From contig NZ_LMHC01000012.1 of NCBI RefSeq assembly GCF_001427665.1, positions 311,223 to 375,222 of the forward strand: a DNA stretch of 64,000 nt, in the 5' to 3' direction. The notes below the pieces were generated by a model, which was not told the DNA's origin, made no database searches, and was given only the letters and a program-made list of their open reading frames with translations. Positions 54,040-63,764 of the stretch are shown one piece after another (within the stretch, counting starts at the first letter, position 1; every line of letters begins with the position of its first letter). The position numbers and the translations under genes are program-made. Source of the stretch: Caulobacter sp. Root655. GTDB taxonomy: Bacteria; Pseudomonadota; Alphaproteobacteria; Caulobacterales; Caulobacteraceae.

Positions 54040-54966
54040 CTAGATCGGCCGTCCCGTCAGCTTCCAGATCAGCGGCCGCGACACGCTCATCAGCAGGATG
54101 GCCGGGGCCAGCAGCACGGCGATCACATAGCGCTGGACGCTGTCGGCGCGCTTGATGAAATAGCGCGACAGGCCCACGCCCTTGTGGAACTCCACCTTCA
54201 TCGGATGCTCCAGGCTGGTGTGGCCCAGGTGGATGACCTTGGCGTGCGGCTGGAACAGCACCTGGCCGCCGGCCTGGCGGGCCCGCCAGCACAGGTCGAT
54301 GTCCTCGACGTGCAGGAAATAGCCTTCGTCGAAGCCGTTCAGAAGGTCGAAGTCACGACGGCGCAGGGCGAAGCAGGCGCCCGAGATCGTCGGCATCGGT
54401 ACCGGGCCTTCGGGCAGGGGCTCGTGCTCGCGGTGGATCTCGAAGTTCGCCAGGCCCGGGAAACGCGCGGTCAGGTGGCCAAAGCTCAGCAGGGTGGTCA
54501 CCGGGGTGACCTCGCCGCGCCGGCCGCCGCGTTGCTCGCTGCCGTCGACGTTCATCACCCGCGCGCCGACCACCGTGGGCGTCGGCTGTCCCTCGAACGC
54601 CGCGGCCAGGGACTCGACGCAATCGGGCTGCAGGTTGGCGTCGGGATTGAGGAAGACGATGTATTCGCCGCGCGCCGTCCTGGCGCCCATGTTGGCGCCG
54701 CGCGCGAAGCCGACATTGCCGTGGCCCTGCTGCAGCACCACCCGCGGTTCGGTCAGGCCCAGCGACCGCAGCATCTCGGCCTCGCGCGGTGGCGAGCCGT
54801 TGTCGATGATGACAAACTCATCGACCAACGGCTCGTTCAGCGTATGCCGGATGCTTTCGATCAGCGCCTCCCCCGTCTGGTAGACGACCATGACCACCGA
54901 GATGCGCGGCCGGATCGGACGCGCCCCTGAGACGAAGGTCGAATGGGAGGGAAGAATGCTGTTCAT
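54040..54966 (-). CDS. GT2 glycosyltransferase, rhamnosyltransferase type
   Basis: A 308-residue enzyme of glycan or polysaccharide assembly. Motifs: ISVVMVVYQTGEALIESI, VDEFVIIDNGSPP, GYFLHVEDIDLCWRARQAGG (the ED acceptor/base motif of WbbL-like rhamnosyltransferases) and FLNPDANLQPDCVESL (DxD-like PDAN). A hydrophobic segment near 285-305 may anchor it to the membrane. The ATG at 54966 follows AGGA; a TTG one codon earlier is also possible. It starts five bases past the thrS stop, so it is probably read from that transcript though unrelated in function. Confidence 0.9.
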   Translation of the reverse strand: MNSILPSHSTFVSGARPIRPRISVVMVVYQTGEALIESIRHTLNEPLVDEFVIIDNGSPPREAEMLRSLGLTEPRVVLQQGHGNVGFARGANMGARTARGEYIVFLNPDANLQPDCVESLAAAFEGQPTPTVVGARVMNVDGSEQRGGRRGEVTPVTTLLSFGHLTARFPGLANFEIHREHEPLPEGPVPMPTISGACFALRRRDFDLLNGFDEGYFLHVEDIDLCWRARQAGGQVLFQPHAKVIHLGHTSLEHPMKVEFHKGVGLSRYFIKRADSVQRYVIAVLLAPAILLMSVSRPLIWKLTGRPI

Positions 54967-54971
54967 CAATC

Positions 54972-56942
54972 CTACGCCAACACCTCGGAGCGCGTGACGG
55001 CGCGATGACGGGCGAGGTCCGGCGGCGTCGCTTCCTGCGTCAACGCACGAACGGCGTCTTCCAGCGACAACACCTTCTGCCCCTCGCCCCCCAGGCGACG
55101 GAGGGCAACCTCTCCGTTCTCGGCTTCCTTGCGCCCGACCACTGCAATTACCGGTACTTTCGCGAGGCTATGCTCACGAATTTTGTAGTTGATCTTCTCA
55201 TTCCGGAAATCGACTTCTGCGCGAATGCCCATCGACGTCAACCGGTCTGCGACACGCTGGGCGTAATCGTCCGCGTCCGACGTGATGGTGGCCACGACCA
55301 CCTGGGTCGGCGCCAGCCAAAGCGGCAGGTGACCCGCGTAGTTCTCCAGCAAAATGCCGATAAAGCGCTCGAACGACCCCAGGATCGCCCGGTGCAGCAT
55401 CACCGGACGCTGCTTGGAGCCGTCCTCGGCCACGTATTCCGCGTCGAGCCGCTCGGGCAGGACGAAGTCCAGTTGCAGCGTGCCGCACTGCCAGACCCGG
55501 CCGATGGCGTCCTTCAGCGAGAACTCCAGCTTCGGGCCATAGAACGCGCCCTCGCCGGGCTGCAGGACCAGCGTCTCGCCCGCCGCCTCGGCGGCCGTGG
55601 CCAGGGCGGCCTCGGCCTTGTCCCAGACCGCGTCCTCACCCGCGCGAAGCTCCGGGCGCGTCGAGAACTTCACGTCGGCGAGTTCCATGCCGAGGTCGGT
55701 ATAGACGCTGCGCAACAGTTCGATGAACCGGGCGCTTTCCTCCGTGACCTGCTCTTCGCGGCAGAAGATGTGGGCGTCGTCCTGGGTGAAGGCGCGCACC
55801 CGCATGATGCCGTGCATGGCTCCCGAGGGCTCATAGCGGTGGCAGGCGCCGAACTCGGCCATGCGCAGCGGCAGTTCGCGGTAGCTCTTCTGGCCGACGT
55901 TGAAGATCTGGATGTGGCCCGGGCAATTCATCGGCTTGACCGCCAGGATCTCGCCCTCGGCGCTCTCGCACATGAACATGGCGTGGCCGAACTTCTCGGC
56001 GTGGCCCGAACGCTCCCACAGGCTCTTGTCGAGGATCTGGGGCGTCTTGACCTCGCGATAGCCGGCCGCGTCCAACCGGCGGCGCATATAGGCCTCCAGC
56101 GCCAGGTACAGCGTCCAGCCCTTGGGGTGCCAGAACACCATGCCCTTGCCCTCTTCCTGGATGTGGAAGAGGTCCATCGTGCGGCCCAGCTTGCGGTGAT
56201 CGCGCTTCTCGGCTTCCTCGATGCGCTTGAGGTGCGCCTCGAGATCGGCTTCCGAGGCCCACGACGTGCCGTAGATGCGCTGCAGCTGGGCGTTGTTCTG
56301 GTCGCCGCGCCAATAGGCGCCGGCCAGCTTCGTCAGCTTGAAGGCCTTGCCGACATGCTTGGTCGACGGCAGGTGAGGACCGCGGCAGAGGTCCTTCCAT
56401 TTGCCCTGGTGATAGACCGTGATCGTGTCGCTGACCGGCAGGTCACGGATGATCTGGGCCTTGTAGGCCTCGCCCATCGCGTCGAACTCGGCGATCGCCG
56501 CGTCACGGTTGACCTCTTCGCGCGTGATCTTCTCGTCACGGTCGACGATCTCGCGCATCCGCTTTTCGATCACCGCCAGGTCGTCCAGGCTGAACGGCTC
56601 GTCGCGGGCGAAGTCGTAATAGAAGCCGTCCTCGACGTTCGGACCGATGGTCACCTGCGTGCCGGGGAAAAGTTCCTGCACGGCTTCGGCCAGGATGTGC
56701 GCCGTGTCGTGGCGGATCACGTCCAGGGCCTCGGGGGCCTCGCGCGTCATGATCTCGAAGCGGTTGCCGCCGCCCAGCAGATCTGGCGTCAGCGGACGGT
56801 CCAGGTCCAGCAGCACGCCGTCCAGCTTGATCAGCAGGGCCTTCTTCTCAAGCGACTTGGAGATCGAGGCGGCCACGTCGCGGCCCGTCGATCCGTCAGC
56901 GTACTGTCGGGCCGAGCCGTCGGGGAAAATCAGGTCGATCAT
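54972..56942 (-). CDS. thrS: Threonyl-tRNA synthetase
   Basis: Charges tRNA-Thr. The 656-residue class II synthetase has the full bacterial order: TGS domain ([27 protein letters not shown]), editing domain with [34 protein letters not shown], catalytic core with zinc ligand CPGHIQIF plus [42 protein letters not shown] (motif 2), and motif 3 [15 protein letters not shown], then an anticodon-binding domain. Complete; starts at 56942, overlapping the yidD stop by four bases. Confidence 0.98.
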   Translation of the reverse strand: MIDLIFPDGSARQYADGSTGRDVAASISKSLEKKALLIKLDGVLLDLDRPLTPDLLGGGNRFEIMTREAPEALDVIRHDTAHILAEAVQELFPGTQVTIGPNVEDGFYYDFARDEPFSLDDLAVIEKRMREIVDRDEKITREEVNRDAAIAEFDAMGEAYKAQIIRDLPVSDTITVYHQGKWKDLCRGPHLPSTKHVGKAFKLTKLAGAYWRGDQNNAQLQRIYGTSWASEADLEAHLKRIEEAEKRDHRKLGRTMDLFHIQEEGKGMVFWHPKGWTLYLALEAYMRRRLDAAGYREVKTPQILDKSLWERSGHAEKFGHAMFMCESAEGEILAVKPMNCPGHIQIFNVGQKSYRELPLRMAEFGACHRYEPSGAMHGIMRVRAFTQDDAHIFCREEQVTEESARFIELLRSVYTDLGMELADVKFSTRPELRAGEDAVWDKAEAALATAAEAAGETLVLQPGEGAFYGPKLEFSLKDAIGRVWQCGTLQLDFVLPERLDAEYVAEDGSKQRPVMLHRAILGSFERFIGILLENYAGHLPLWLAPTQVVVATITSDADDYAQRVADRLTSMGIRAEVDFRNEKINYKIREHSLAKVPVIAVVGRKEAENGEVALRRLGGEGQKVLSLEDAVRALTQEATPPDLARHRAVTRSEVLA

Positions 56943-57193
56943 TCTTCACATTTCCACTTGCGCGGCGTCGTCGGCGGAGGCGGCGGGTCATAACCCTGTC
57001 CGCCGAACGGATTGCATCGGCAGATCCGTCCCACCGCGAGCCAAGACCCCTTCAGGGGTCCGTGATCCTTGAGCGCCTGCGCCGCGTATTCCGAACAGGT
57101 CGGCAGATAGCGGCACTGACGCCCGATGAAGGGCGAGAGCGTCGTCTTGTAGGCCTTCAGGCCCAGGTCGACGGTGCGTTCGTAGAGTGTCAT
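56939..57193 (-). CDS. yidD: Membrane protein insertion efficiency factor YidD
   Basis: An 84-residue protein that assists YidC-mediated membrane insertion. The family signature is complete: [62 protein letters not shown], with three conserved Cys-containing blocks. An amphipathic N-terminal helix binds the membrane. Overlaps thrS by four bases (ATGA), so it is the upstream, coupled cistron. Confidence 0.95.
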   Translation of the reverse strand: MTLYERTVDLGLKAYKTTLSPFIGRQCRYLPTCSEYAAQALKDHGPLKGSWLAVGRICRCNPFGGQGYDPPPPPTTPRKWKCEE

Positions 57194-57247
57194 GCCGGCG
57201 CTTTCGCGAACGGAGTCGGGACCTTATCGACTAGCGAAAAGTCTCGA

Positions 57248-57709
57248 TCAAGCGGCGCCGGCGCGGCTAGTTCGGGTTTGGGTCACGCCTGTGGCCGTAC
57301 GGACAGCCTCGACCGTGGCTTCGAACGCCAAAAGCGTCGAGGCATGACGGGCGGGATAGTCCTTGACCGGCTCCAGCACGGCGAGCTCCGAAAATCGGCC
57401 CTGGGGAGGTGGGCCGTTGAACTTTAGCATAGCGTGCAAGGCGTCGCGGGCCAACTCGATCTCGGAAAGATCCGCGCCGATCACCTGGGCGCCGAGAATG
57501 GCGGCCGAGGCCTGGCCCAGGGCGCAGGCGGCCACGTCCTGGGCGAAGTCGCTCACGACACCGTCCTTGACCGTCACATCGACCACGATCCGGCTGCCGC
57601 ACAGCTTGGCGGTCTTCTCCGCGCTGGCGTCCGGCGCGGCCAAGCGTCCCGTGCGGGGGATATTGGCCACGAGCCCCAGGATGCGGGCCGAATAGAGGTC
57701 GTCGATCAT
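57248..57709 (-). CDS. IscU/NifU-like iron-sulphur scaffold protein with altered ligand
   Basis: A 153-residue homologue of IscU/SufU scaffolds. The first two cluster cysteines are present: Cys37 in KLCGSRI and Cys62 in AACALGQASA. The third position, normally Cys in a (K/R)CA(T/S)L context, is His122 in PARHASTL. The C-terminal tail (TRTSRAGAA) is short. With only two of three Cys, it may have a different role or use His as a ligand. Lies between yidD and the SRPBCC gene on the same strand. Confidence 0.8.
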   Translation of the reverse strand: MIDDLYSARILGLVANIPRTGRLAAPDASAEKTAKLCGSRIVVDVTVKDGVVSDFAQDVAACALGQASAAILGAQVIGADLSEIELARDALHAMLKFNGPPPQGRFSELAVLEPVKDYPARHASTLLAFEATVEAVRTATGVTQTRTSRAGAA

Positions 57710-57714
57710 GCCGC

Positions 57715-58179
57715 TTAGATGGGGGTCTTCTGGCGCTGCGACCAGATGGCCTCGGCGCGCTCGCGCACCGCCTCGCCCATGCGGGTATAGGCCGCGCGCA
57801 GACGCCGGCGCTCGTCGCGACTGACCAGCCGCACCAGCGGACCGATGAACAGCTCGCCGTTCGAGAAGGTGGCGTTGGTCGGCCCCATGTTCTCGATCTC
57901 GATGTAGCGGATGGCGGTCACGAAGCCACGCAGGCGCTTGGTGCGCCAGTGCAGCTGCTCGTAGGGCACCCAGTCCTGCACCACCGCCTCGACCACCTTG
58001 GCCGGCCCATCGCCGTCCAGCACGACCTCGACGTTCAGCGGCGTGCCGATGCGCAAGGCGCCTTCGATGCGCGGATGGACCGGGTTCCAGTCCCCCCAGG
58101 TGGCGAAGTCGGAGATCACTTCCCAGAGGATCTCGGCGGGGGCCTGCACCCCGGTGCGGTGTTCTACGGCGCGTTGCAT
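57715..58179 (-). CDS. SRPBCC/polyketide-cyclase-fold protein
   Basis: A 154-residue START-like domain protein with a hydrophobic cavity for small ligands. Typical opening: VQAPAEILWEVISDFATWGDWNPVHPRIEGALRIGTPLNVEVVL, then a long C-terminal helix (RAAYTRMGEAVRERAEAIWS). No catalytic motif; it may bind a lipid or aromatic compound. The ATG at 58179 is inside a longer open frame rich in Arg/Pro that I reject. It follows the DinB-fold gene by 19 bases and precedes the IscU-like gene by five. Confidence 0.85.
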   Translation of the reverse strand: MQRAVEHRTGVQAPAEILWEVISDFATWGDWNPVHPRIEGALRIGTPLNVEVVLDGDGPAKVVEAVVQDWVPYEQLHWRTKRLRGFVTAIRYIEIENMGPTNATFSNGELFIGPLVRLVSRDERRRLRAAYTRMGEAVRERAEAIWSQRQKTPI

Positions 58180-58198
58180 GGTCGGCGATCTAGCACTT

Positions 58199-58711
58199 TC
58201 AGGAGGAAAACCCGAGTCCGCTGGCCTTCTGGAAGACCGGCAGATCGAGCGAGGGTGGGTCGGCGCCCGCCTGGCTGAGCAGGCCGTGGACCTGGCCGCG
58301 ATGGTGGGTCTGGTGGTTGAACACGTGCGCCAGGGCGGCCCACAGCGGCTGGACGACCACCGCCCCATCGGCCATCCGGGTCCAGCGGAACTCGCCGGCC
58401 AGGGCCTCGTCGGTCAGGCCGGCGACGTAGGCCGACAGGCCCGCGTCCTCGTGGACGCGGGCTTCGCGCAAGGTCGCCAGGTCGTGGAAGATCACCGCGT
58501 CCAGCCCATGCGGCGGCAGGGCCTCGCCCCGCAGCCGCGCCAGCCACATGCGGTCGGTGACCATCAGGTGGTTCAGCGTGCCGTGGATCGAGCCGAAGAA
58601 CGCCCCCCGCTCCAGCTTGTAGTCGGCCTCGTCCAGCAGGGCGCAGGCCGCGTGCAGGCGATGGTTGGCCCAGGCGTTGTACCCGGCGAACATCCGGAAG
58701 TAGGCGATCAT
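58199..58711 (-). CDS. DinB-fold protein
   Basis: A 170-residue four-helix-bundle protein of the DinB/YfiT superfamily, which usually bind a metal through three His. Here His residues are visible in SIHGTLNHLMVTDRMW and HVFNHQTHHRGQVHGLL. GYNAWANHRLHAACALL near the start is the family opening. Some relatives are thiol-dependent S-transferases; the reaction here is unknown. The ATG at 58711 follows GGAG by nine bases. An alternative ATG at 58729 lies inside the adjacent repeat and is less likely. Confidence 0.88.
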   Translation of the reverse strand: MIAYFRMFAGYNAWANHRLHAACALLDEADYKLERGAFFGSIHGTLNHLMVTDRMWLARLRGEALPPHGLDAVIFHDLATLREARVHEDAGLSAYVAGLTDEALAGEFRWTRMADGAVVVQPLWAALAHVFNHQTHHRGQVHGLLSQAGADPPSLDLPVFQKASGLGFSS

Positions 58712-58721
58712 CTTAAAAACT

Positions 58722-58848
58722 CCGCTCATCCCGGCGAATGCCGGGACCCAGATCCCATAGCGGGGTGGATGACTGGATGAATTCAGCGCTCATGGCGTCA
58801 ACTCCAAAGCCATTCCATCTGGGTCCCGGCATTCGCCGGGATGAGCGG
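58722..58848. repeat. Long inverted repeat, family C copy 3
   Basis: Perfect 32-base arms beginning CCGCTCATCCCGGCGAATG, separated by about 63 bases. The arms are the longest perfect inverted pair in the window. It lies upstream of the DinB-fold gene and would form a strong cruciform or RNA hairpin. Confidence 0.92.
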
Positions 58849-58910
58849 ATTATGAGTGTAATTCAACCCCACACCAATCCTCATCCGCCATCGGATTCCG
58901 AATTGGGATC

Positions 58911-58936
58911 GGGGACAGGCACATGTGCCTGTCCCC
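58911..58936. repeat. 26-base perfect palindrome, family A copy 3
   Basis: Identical in sequence to the copy at 31101-31126; it is followed by the same GTCCGC flank in the reverse orientation. It lies 14 bases past the cysS stop, at 58950, on the downstream side. Confidence 0.9.
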
Positions 58937-58949
58937 GTCCGCTGTCATC

Positions 58950-60341
58950 CTAGTCCTTCATGCGCCAGGTGGCGCCGGCCGGACCATCCATCACTACCAC
59001 GCCCAGGGCGTCGAGTTCGGCGCGGATGGCGTCGGCGGCGGTCCAGTCCTTGGCCTGGCGGGCCTCCACCCGGCGCTTGAGCAGATCCTCGACCTTGGCC
59101 TTCAGGTCGTCGTCGGCGTCGCCCTCGAACCAGGCGTCGGGATCGGCCTGCAGGAAGCCCAGCAGGGCCCCGGCCGCCAGCAGCCGAGACTTGTTGGCCG
59201 CGATCCCCGCCTCGTCGCCGGCGGTCACCGCCCGCTCGATGGCGCTGGAGATTTCGAAGAAGCCCGACACCGCCAGCGGCGTGTTGAGGTCGTCCGACAG
59301 GGCGGCCAGCACGTCGACCGGACCGTCGACGTCGATCGACGCCTCGATGGTCTTGGCGCGGCGCAGGGCGCCATACAGCCGGTCCAGCGCCTTGCGGCTC
59401 TGCTCGATCAGCTCCGGCGTCCAGTCCAGCGGCTGGCGATAGTGGCCCGACAGCAACGCCCAGCGGATGACCTCGCCCGGCACGGTCTTGAGCAGCTCGT
59501 GCGGGATGATGACGTTGCCCAGGCTCTTGGACATCTTCTCGCCGGCCATATCCAGGAAGCCGTTGTGCAGCCAGTAGTTGGCCAATACCGGCAGGTCGTG
59601 GGCGCAGCGGCTCTGGGCCAGCTCGTTCTCGTGGTGCGGGAAGGCCAGGTCGATGCCGCCGCCGTGGATGTCGATGGTCCGGCCCAGCGACTTGTCGATC
59701 ATCGCCGAGCACTCGATGTGCCAGCCGGGACGGCCGGGGCCGAACGGGCTGTCCCAGACGGGCTCGTTTTCCTTCGACGGCTTCCACAGCACGAAGTCGG
59801 CGGGGTGGCGCTTGTAGGGCGCGACCTCGACCCGGGCTCCGGCGATCATGTCGTCCAGGTCGCGGCCCGACAGCTGGCCGTAATCGGGGAAGGCCTGGGT
59901 GTCGAACAGCACGTGGCCCTCGGCGGCGTAGGCTTTGCCGTTGTCGACCAGCTGGCCGATCATCGCGATGATCGGGTCCATGTGCTCGGTGGCCTTGGGC
60001 TCCAGGGTCGGACGCAGAGCCAACAGACCGTCGGCGTCGGCGTGGTACGAGGCCAGGTAGCGGTCGGTGATGACCTTGATCGCGACGCCCTCGGCGGTGG
60101 CCTTGGCGTTGATCTTGTCGTCGACGTCGGTGACGTTGCGGGCATAGACCACCGCGTCCTCGCCATAGACATGGCGCAGCAGTCGGAACAGCACGTCGAA
60201 CACCACCACCGGCCGGAAGTTGCCGATGTGGGCGTGGTTGTAGACCGTGGGCCCGCAGACATACATCGTCACCCGGCTCGGATCGGCGGGGACGAAGTCG
60301 CGCTTTTCGCGCGCCATGGTGTCATAGAGCTTCACGGTCAT
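58950..60341 (-). CDS. cysS: Cysteinyl-tRNA synthetase
   Basis: Charges tRNA-Cys. The 463-residue class I synthetase shows MYVCGPTVYNHAHIGNFRP (zinc Cys and HIGH-type HIGN), WHIECSAM and HHENELAQS (remaining zinc ligands), and EKMSKSLGN (KMSKS). The frame is open to 60455, but the ATG at 60341 gives the standard MTVKLYDTMAREK start. Divergent from folE across 189 bases. Complete. Confidence 0.97.
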   Translation of the reverse strand: MTVKLYDTMAREKRDFVPADPSRVTMYVCGPTVYNHAHIGNFRPVVVFDVLFRLLRHVYGEDAVVYARNVTDVDDKINAKATAEGVAIKVITDRYLASYHADADGLLALRPTLEPKATEHMDPIIAMIGQLVDNGKAYAAEGHVLFDTQAFPDYGQLSGRDLDDMIAGARVEVAPYKRHPADFVLWKPSKENEPVWDSPFGPGRPGWHIECSAMIDKSLGRTIDIHGGGIDLAFPHHENELAQSRCAHDLPVLANYWLHNGFLDMAGEKMSKSLGNVIIPHELLKTVPGEVIRWALLSGHYRQPLDWTPELIEQSRKALDRLYGALRRAKTIEASIDVDGPVDVLAALSDDLNTPLAVSGFFEISSAIERAVTAGDEAGIAANKSRLLAAGALLGFLQADPDAWFEGDADDDLKAKVEDLLKRRVEARQAKDWTAADAIRAELDALGVVVMDGPAGATWRMKD

Positions 60342-60530
60342 GGAAAGTTGGTCGCCTGACGTAACGGGAGGGTGTTGCCGGAGTTCGTGTGCGTCCCATA
60401 TAGCTATCTGAGCGTTTTGGAACCACGCCCTTGTCGGGCGCCAGGGCGCCTTCAACGGGTGGCACGCGTAATTCCGGGGCGAACGGCGCTCCGGCGCAAC
60501 TCAGCCCGTGGAAAGAAACCCCTTACAACA

Positions 60531-61172
60531 ATGGACGCACTGACCCGCGAGCGAACCCTGATCGGCCTCGACACTCCCGCCGATCTTGATCTTGACCACG
60601 CCCTGCGCCCCTCCCGCGAAGCCGCCATGCAGGCGGTCCGCACGTTGCTGGCCTGGGCCGGCGACAATCCCGACCGCGAAGGCCTGCTCGACACGCCGCA
60701 GCGCGTGGTCGACGCCTATGGCGAATGGTTCGCCGGCTATGACGGCGACCCCGCCGAAGAGCTGAGCCGGACCTTCGAGGACGTGCAGGGCTATGACGAC
60801 ATGGTCATGCTGCGCGGCATCGACGTGCAGAGCCATTGCGAGCACCACATGGCGCCGTTCCTCGGCAAGGCCTGGGTGGCCTACATGCCGACCGGCAAGG
60901 TGGTCGGCCTGTCGAAGATCGCCCGCGTGGTCGAGATCTTCGCCAAGCGCCTGCAGACCCAGGAAACCATGACCATGCAGATCGCCGACGCGATCTGCGA
61001 CGAACTGGCCCCGGCCGGCGTGGCCGTGCTGATCGACGCCGAGCACCAGTGCATGAGCACCCGCGGCGTCCGCCACCACGACGTCTCGACCATCACCACC
61101 CAGTTCCGCGGCGTGTTCAAGACCGACAAGATGCTGCAGCAACGGTTCATGGACCTGGTGCAGCGGAAGTAG
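60531..61172 (+). CDS. folE: GTP cyclohydrolase I
   Basis: Converts GTP to dihydroneopterin triphosphate, first step of tetrahydrofolate synthesis. It is 213 residues, usual length. The zinc ligands are HCEHHMAPF (Cys and His) and [10 protein letters not shown] (second Cys). Substrate-binding [22 protein letters not shown] and the C-terminal [11 protein letters not shown] are intact. The ATG at 60531 is preferred over a longer frame because it gives the standard N-terminus. Repeat family B follows it. Confidence 0.97.
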   Translation: MDALTRERTLIGLDTPADLDLDHALRPSREAAMQAVRTLLAWAGDNPDREGLLDTPQRVVDAYGEWFAGYDGDPAEELSRTFEDVQGYDDMVMLRGIDVQSHCEHHMAPFLGKAWVAYMPTGKVVGLSKIARVVEIFAKRLQTQETMTMQIADAICDELAPAGVAVLIDAEHQCMSTRGVRHHDVSTITTQFRGVFKTDKMLQQRFMDLVQRK

Positions 61173-61182
61173 CTTTGACGTC

Positions 61183-61284
61183 GTGCGTCCTTCGAGGCCC
61201 GCTGCGCGGGCACCTCAGGATGAGGAGCTTTGCTGAATTCCTCATCCTGAGGTGCGTAGCAAAGCGGAGCCTCGAAGGACGCAC
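61183..61284. repeat. 102-base inverted repeat, family B copy 4
   Basis: Ends GTGCGTCC and GGACGCAC, inner CTCAGGATGAGG and CCTCATCCTGAG, with a GAATTC in the centre. Lies 10 bases past the folE stop, before the M14 peptidase gene. Confidence 0.92.
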
Positions 61285-61307
61285 CGCGTGACCAGGGGGC
61301 GTACGCG

Positions 61308-63155
61308 ATGTTGAAGACCGGGTTGGCGGCGGTCGCCGTCGCGATGACGGCGGGCATGACCATGGCTGAGACTCCGACCAAGGCTCCCTGGGAGTCCGAG
61401 ATCCTTCCTCCCGCCCTGGCCTGGCATGGCGCCAGCGAAAAGCTGGTCGCCAAGCCGTCCGACCCGTGGATCACGCCGTCGGAACTGACCGGTCTCACCG
61501 CCTCGCCCGACTATGCGCAGACCCGCGCCTGGCTGGAAAAGCTGGACGCCGCCTCGCCGCTGATCCGCATGGAAAGCTTCGGCAGGTCGCCCGAGGGCCG
61601 CGACCTGCTGGTGGTGTTCGCCAGCAAGGACGGCGCGGCGTTCGATCCCAAGAAGCCCGTGCTGCTGGTCCAGGCCGGCATCCATCCGGGCGAGATCGAC
61701 GGCAAGGACGCCGGCATGATGCTGCTGCGCGACATTGCTTTCGAAAGGGGGGCCTTCCACGGCAAGGACAACCCACTCGACAAGGTCAACCTGGTCTTCG
61801 TGCCGATCTTCAGCGTCGACGGCCACGAGCGGGCCAGCCCCTACAGCCGCCCCAACCAGCGCGGCCCGACGATCCAGGGTTGGCGGCACACCGCCCAGAA
61901 CCTCAATCTCAACCGCGACTACGGCAAGCTCGACTCGCCGGAGATGCGGGCTATGATCGGCCTGATCAACCGGGTGAAGCCCGACCTCTACATGGACATC
62001 CACGTCACCGACGGCGAGGACTACCAGTACGACATCACCTACGGCTGGGCCGGCTACAAGGGCGACTTCGCGCGCTCCAAGGCGACCAGCGCCTGGCTCG
62101 ACCACAGCTTTCTGCCGGCCACCGAGGCTGGGCTGAAGGCGGCGGGCCACATCCCCGGCCAGCTGGTCTTCGCCCTCGACGACCGCGACCCCAAGAAGGG
62201 CCTGGGCGCCTCGCCGGCCAGCCTGCGCTATTCGAACGGCTACGGCGACGCCGCCCGCATCGCCACGGTGCTGGTCGAGAACCATTCGCTCAAGCCTTAC
62301 CGCCAGCGGGTGCTGGGCACCTATGTCCTGCTCGAAGAGACCCTGAAGGTGCTGGCCAGGGACGGCGCCGCCCTGCGCGCCGCCGAGCTCCAGGACCGCG
62401 CCACGCGCCCCGCCGTGGTCGAGGCCAATTTCGGGACCAGTTTCGGGGGCGGCGGCGACAAGCCGATCCGCACCGAGACCTTCCTGGGCGTGCTGTTCGA
62501 GACCTACGACTCGCCAGCCTCCGGCCGCAAGGAAGTGCGCTGGCTGGGCAAGCCCGATCCCACGCCCTGGTCGCTGCCGCTCTACACCGCCGAGCCCAGC
62601 CTGAAGCTCACCCCGCCCAAGGCCTACTGGATCTCCTCGGCCAAGCCCGAGGTCATCGAACGCCTGCGCGTGCATGGTGTGACGATGGAGACCCTGACCG
62701 CGCCCCGCGCCGTCGGGGTCGACATGATCCGCTTCCAGGCCCCCAAGCTCGCCGCCCGCGCCAACGAGGGCCATGTCGAGATCGCCGCCGGCCCGGTCAC
62801 CCACGAGACCCGCGCGGTCACCTTCCCCGCCGGCTCGGTGCGCGTGCCGGTCGACCAGCCGCTGGGCGAGATGGTGACCCTGCTGCTGGAGCCGCAGAGC
62901 GACGAGAGCTTCTTCGCCTGGGGGATGTTCCCCGAGGTGCTGCAGCGCGTCGAATATATCGAGGGCTACGCCATCGCCCCGCTGGCCGAGAAGATGCTGG
63001 CCGCCGACCCCAAGCTGAAGGCGCAGTTCGAGGCCAGGCTGGCCGCCGACCCGAAGTTCGCCGCCGACCCGGACGCCCGGCTGGCGTGGTTCTACGCGCG
63101 GACGCCGTATTACGACGACCACTACCGGCTGTATCCGGTCGGGCGGGAGCTGTAG
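61308..63155 (+). CDS. Secreted M14 family zinc carboxypeptidase
   Basis: A 615-residue exported metallopeptidase. Signal peptide about 1-20 (MTAGMTMA). The M14 catalytic region follows: VQAGIHPGEIDGKDA (zinc HxxE), NLVFVPIFSVDGHER, LNLNRDYGKLDSPEM, MDIHVTDGED (third zinc His), and ATVLVENHSLKPY (general-base Glu). The C-terminal half is an extra domain (about 400-615) that is not part of the peptidase core. Substrate is probably peptides; nothing points to a specific one. The adjoining gene follows directly. Confidence 0.9.
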   Translation: MLKTGLAAVAVAMTAGMTMAETPTKAPWESEILPPALAWHGASEKLVAKPSDPWITPSELTGLTASPDYAQTRAWLEKLDAASPLIRMESFGRSPEGRDLLVVFASKDGAAFDPKKPVLLVQAGIHPGEIDGKDAGMMLLRDIAFERGAFHGKDNPLDKVNLVFVPIFSVDGHERASPYSRPNQRGPTIQGWRHTAQNLNLNRDYGKLDSPEMRAMIGLINRVKPDLYMDIHVTDGEDYQYDITYGWAGYKGDFARSKATSAWLDHSFLPATEAGLKAAGHIPGQLVFALDDRDPKKGLGASPASLRYSNGYGDAARIATVLVENHSLKPYRQRVLGTYVLLEETLKVLARDGAALRAAELQDRATRPAVVEANFGTSFGGGGDKPIRTETFLGVLFETYDSPASGRKEVRWLGKPDPTPWSLPLYTAEPSLKLTPPKAYWISSAKPEVIERLRVHGVTMETLTAPRAVGVDMIRFQAPKLAARANEGHVEIAAGPVTHETRAVTFPAGSVRVPVDQPLGEMVTLLLEPQSDESFFAWGMFPEVLQRVEYIEGYAIAPLAEKMLAADPKLKAQFEARLAADPKFAADPDARLAWFYARTPYYDDHYRLYPVGREL

Positions 63156-63665
63156 GTGACGAATTGGATCGAGGTCTATCGGCCCCTTATCGGCGCCAAG
63201 CTCGAGGCGCTGATCTGGATGCCGATGACGTCCGACACGCCGGGCCTGGTGCGCGATCTTAGATCGCCGGCGTTCAGCTTCACGGGCGGCGTCTTCCTGG
63301 CGTTCGGGGACAAACCTTTGTTCCTAACTTGGACCCAGGTCGGCCTGAACATGGTTCTCGGCGCGGGTCCGGATGTCGCATGGGCCCCCTATGCCCTCGA
63401 TCGCGTACGCGCCTCGCCTGAAGAACACTGGGGGTCCTTGGAAGGCGCGGTGTTGAAACGAGTCGAAATCTTCGCCGCTCCCTGCATTGAAGGCGACGGG
63501 ATCGTCGGCGCACGACACCTGATGAGCCGCGAAGGCGTTGATCTTCATTTCTGGATCGGGACGGGCGGGGCGGATTTCATCGGCGACAATGACGACCTTT
63601 GGGTCGGCGTTGGCGTGGAGCCGTCGAACTTCGCCGATCTTACCCTGGCCGATGTGGTCGCCTAA
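63156..63665 (+). CDS. Hypothetical protein coupled to M14 peptidase
   Basis: A 169-residue cytoplasmic protein of unknown function. It begins with GTG directly after the peptidase stop, with GGGAG at good spacing. Composition is aromatic-rich (WIEVYRPLIGAKLEALIWMPM, FLTWTQVGLNMVL). No family recognised; transcriptional coupling is clear but a functional link to the peptidase is not. Confidence 0.7.
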   Translation: MTNWIEVYRPLIGAKLEALIWMPMTSDTPGLVRDLRSPAFSFTGGVFLAFGDKPLFLTWTQVGLNMVLGAGPDVAWAPYALDRVRASPEEHWGSLEGAVLKRVEIFAAPCIEGDGIVGARHLMSREGVDLHFWIGTGGADFIGDNDDLWVGVGVEPSNFADLTLADVVA

Positions 63666-63764
63666 ACGCCCACCGCTCGCCTCCCCCACGAGCCGGCTTG
63701 CCAGCGCCGTCGAACGCTGAACCTTATGCGGCCACCTCAGACTTCGTTTCACGAGTAACCACCG

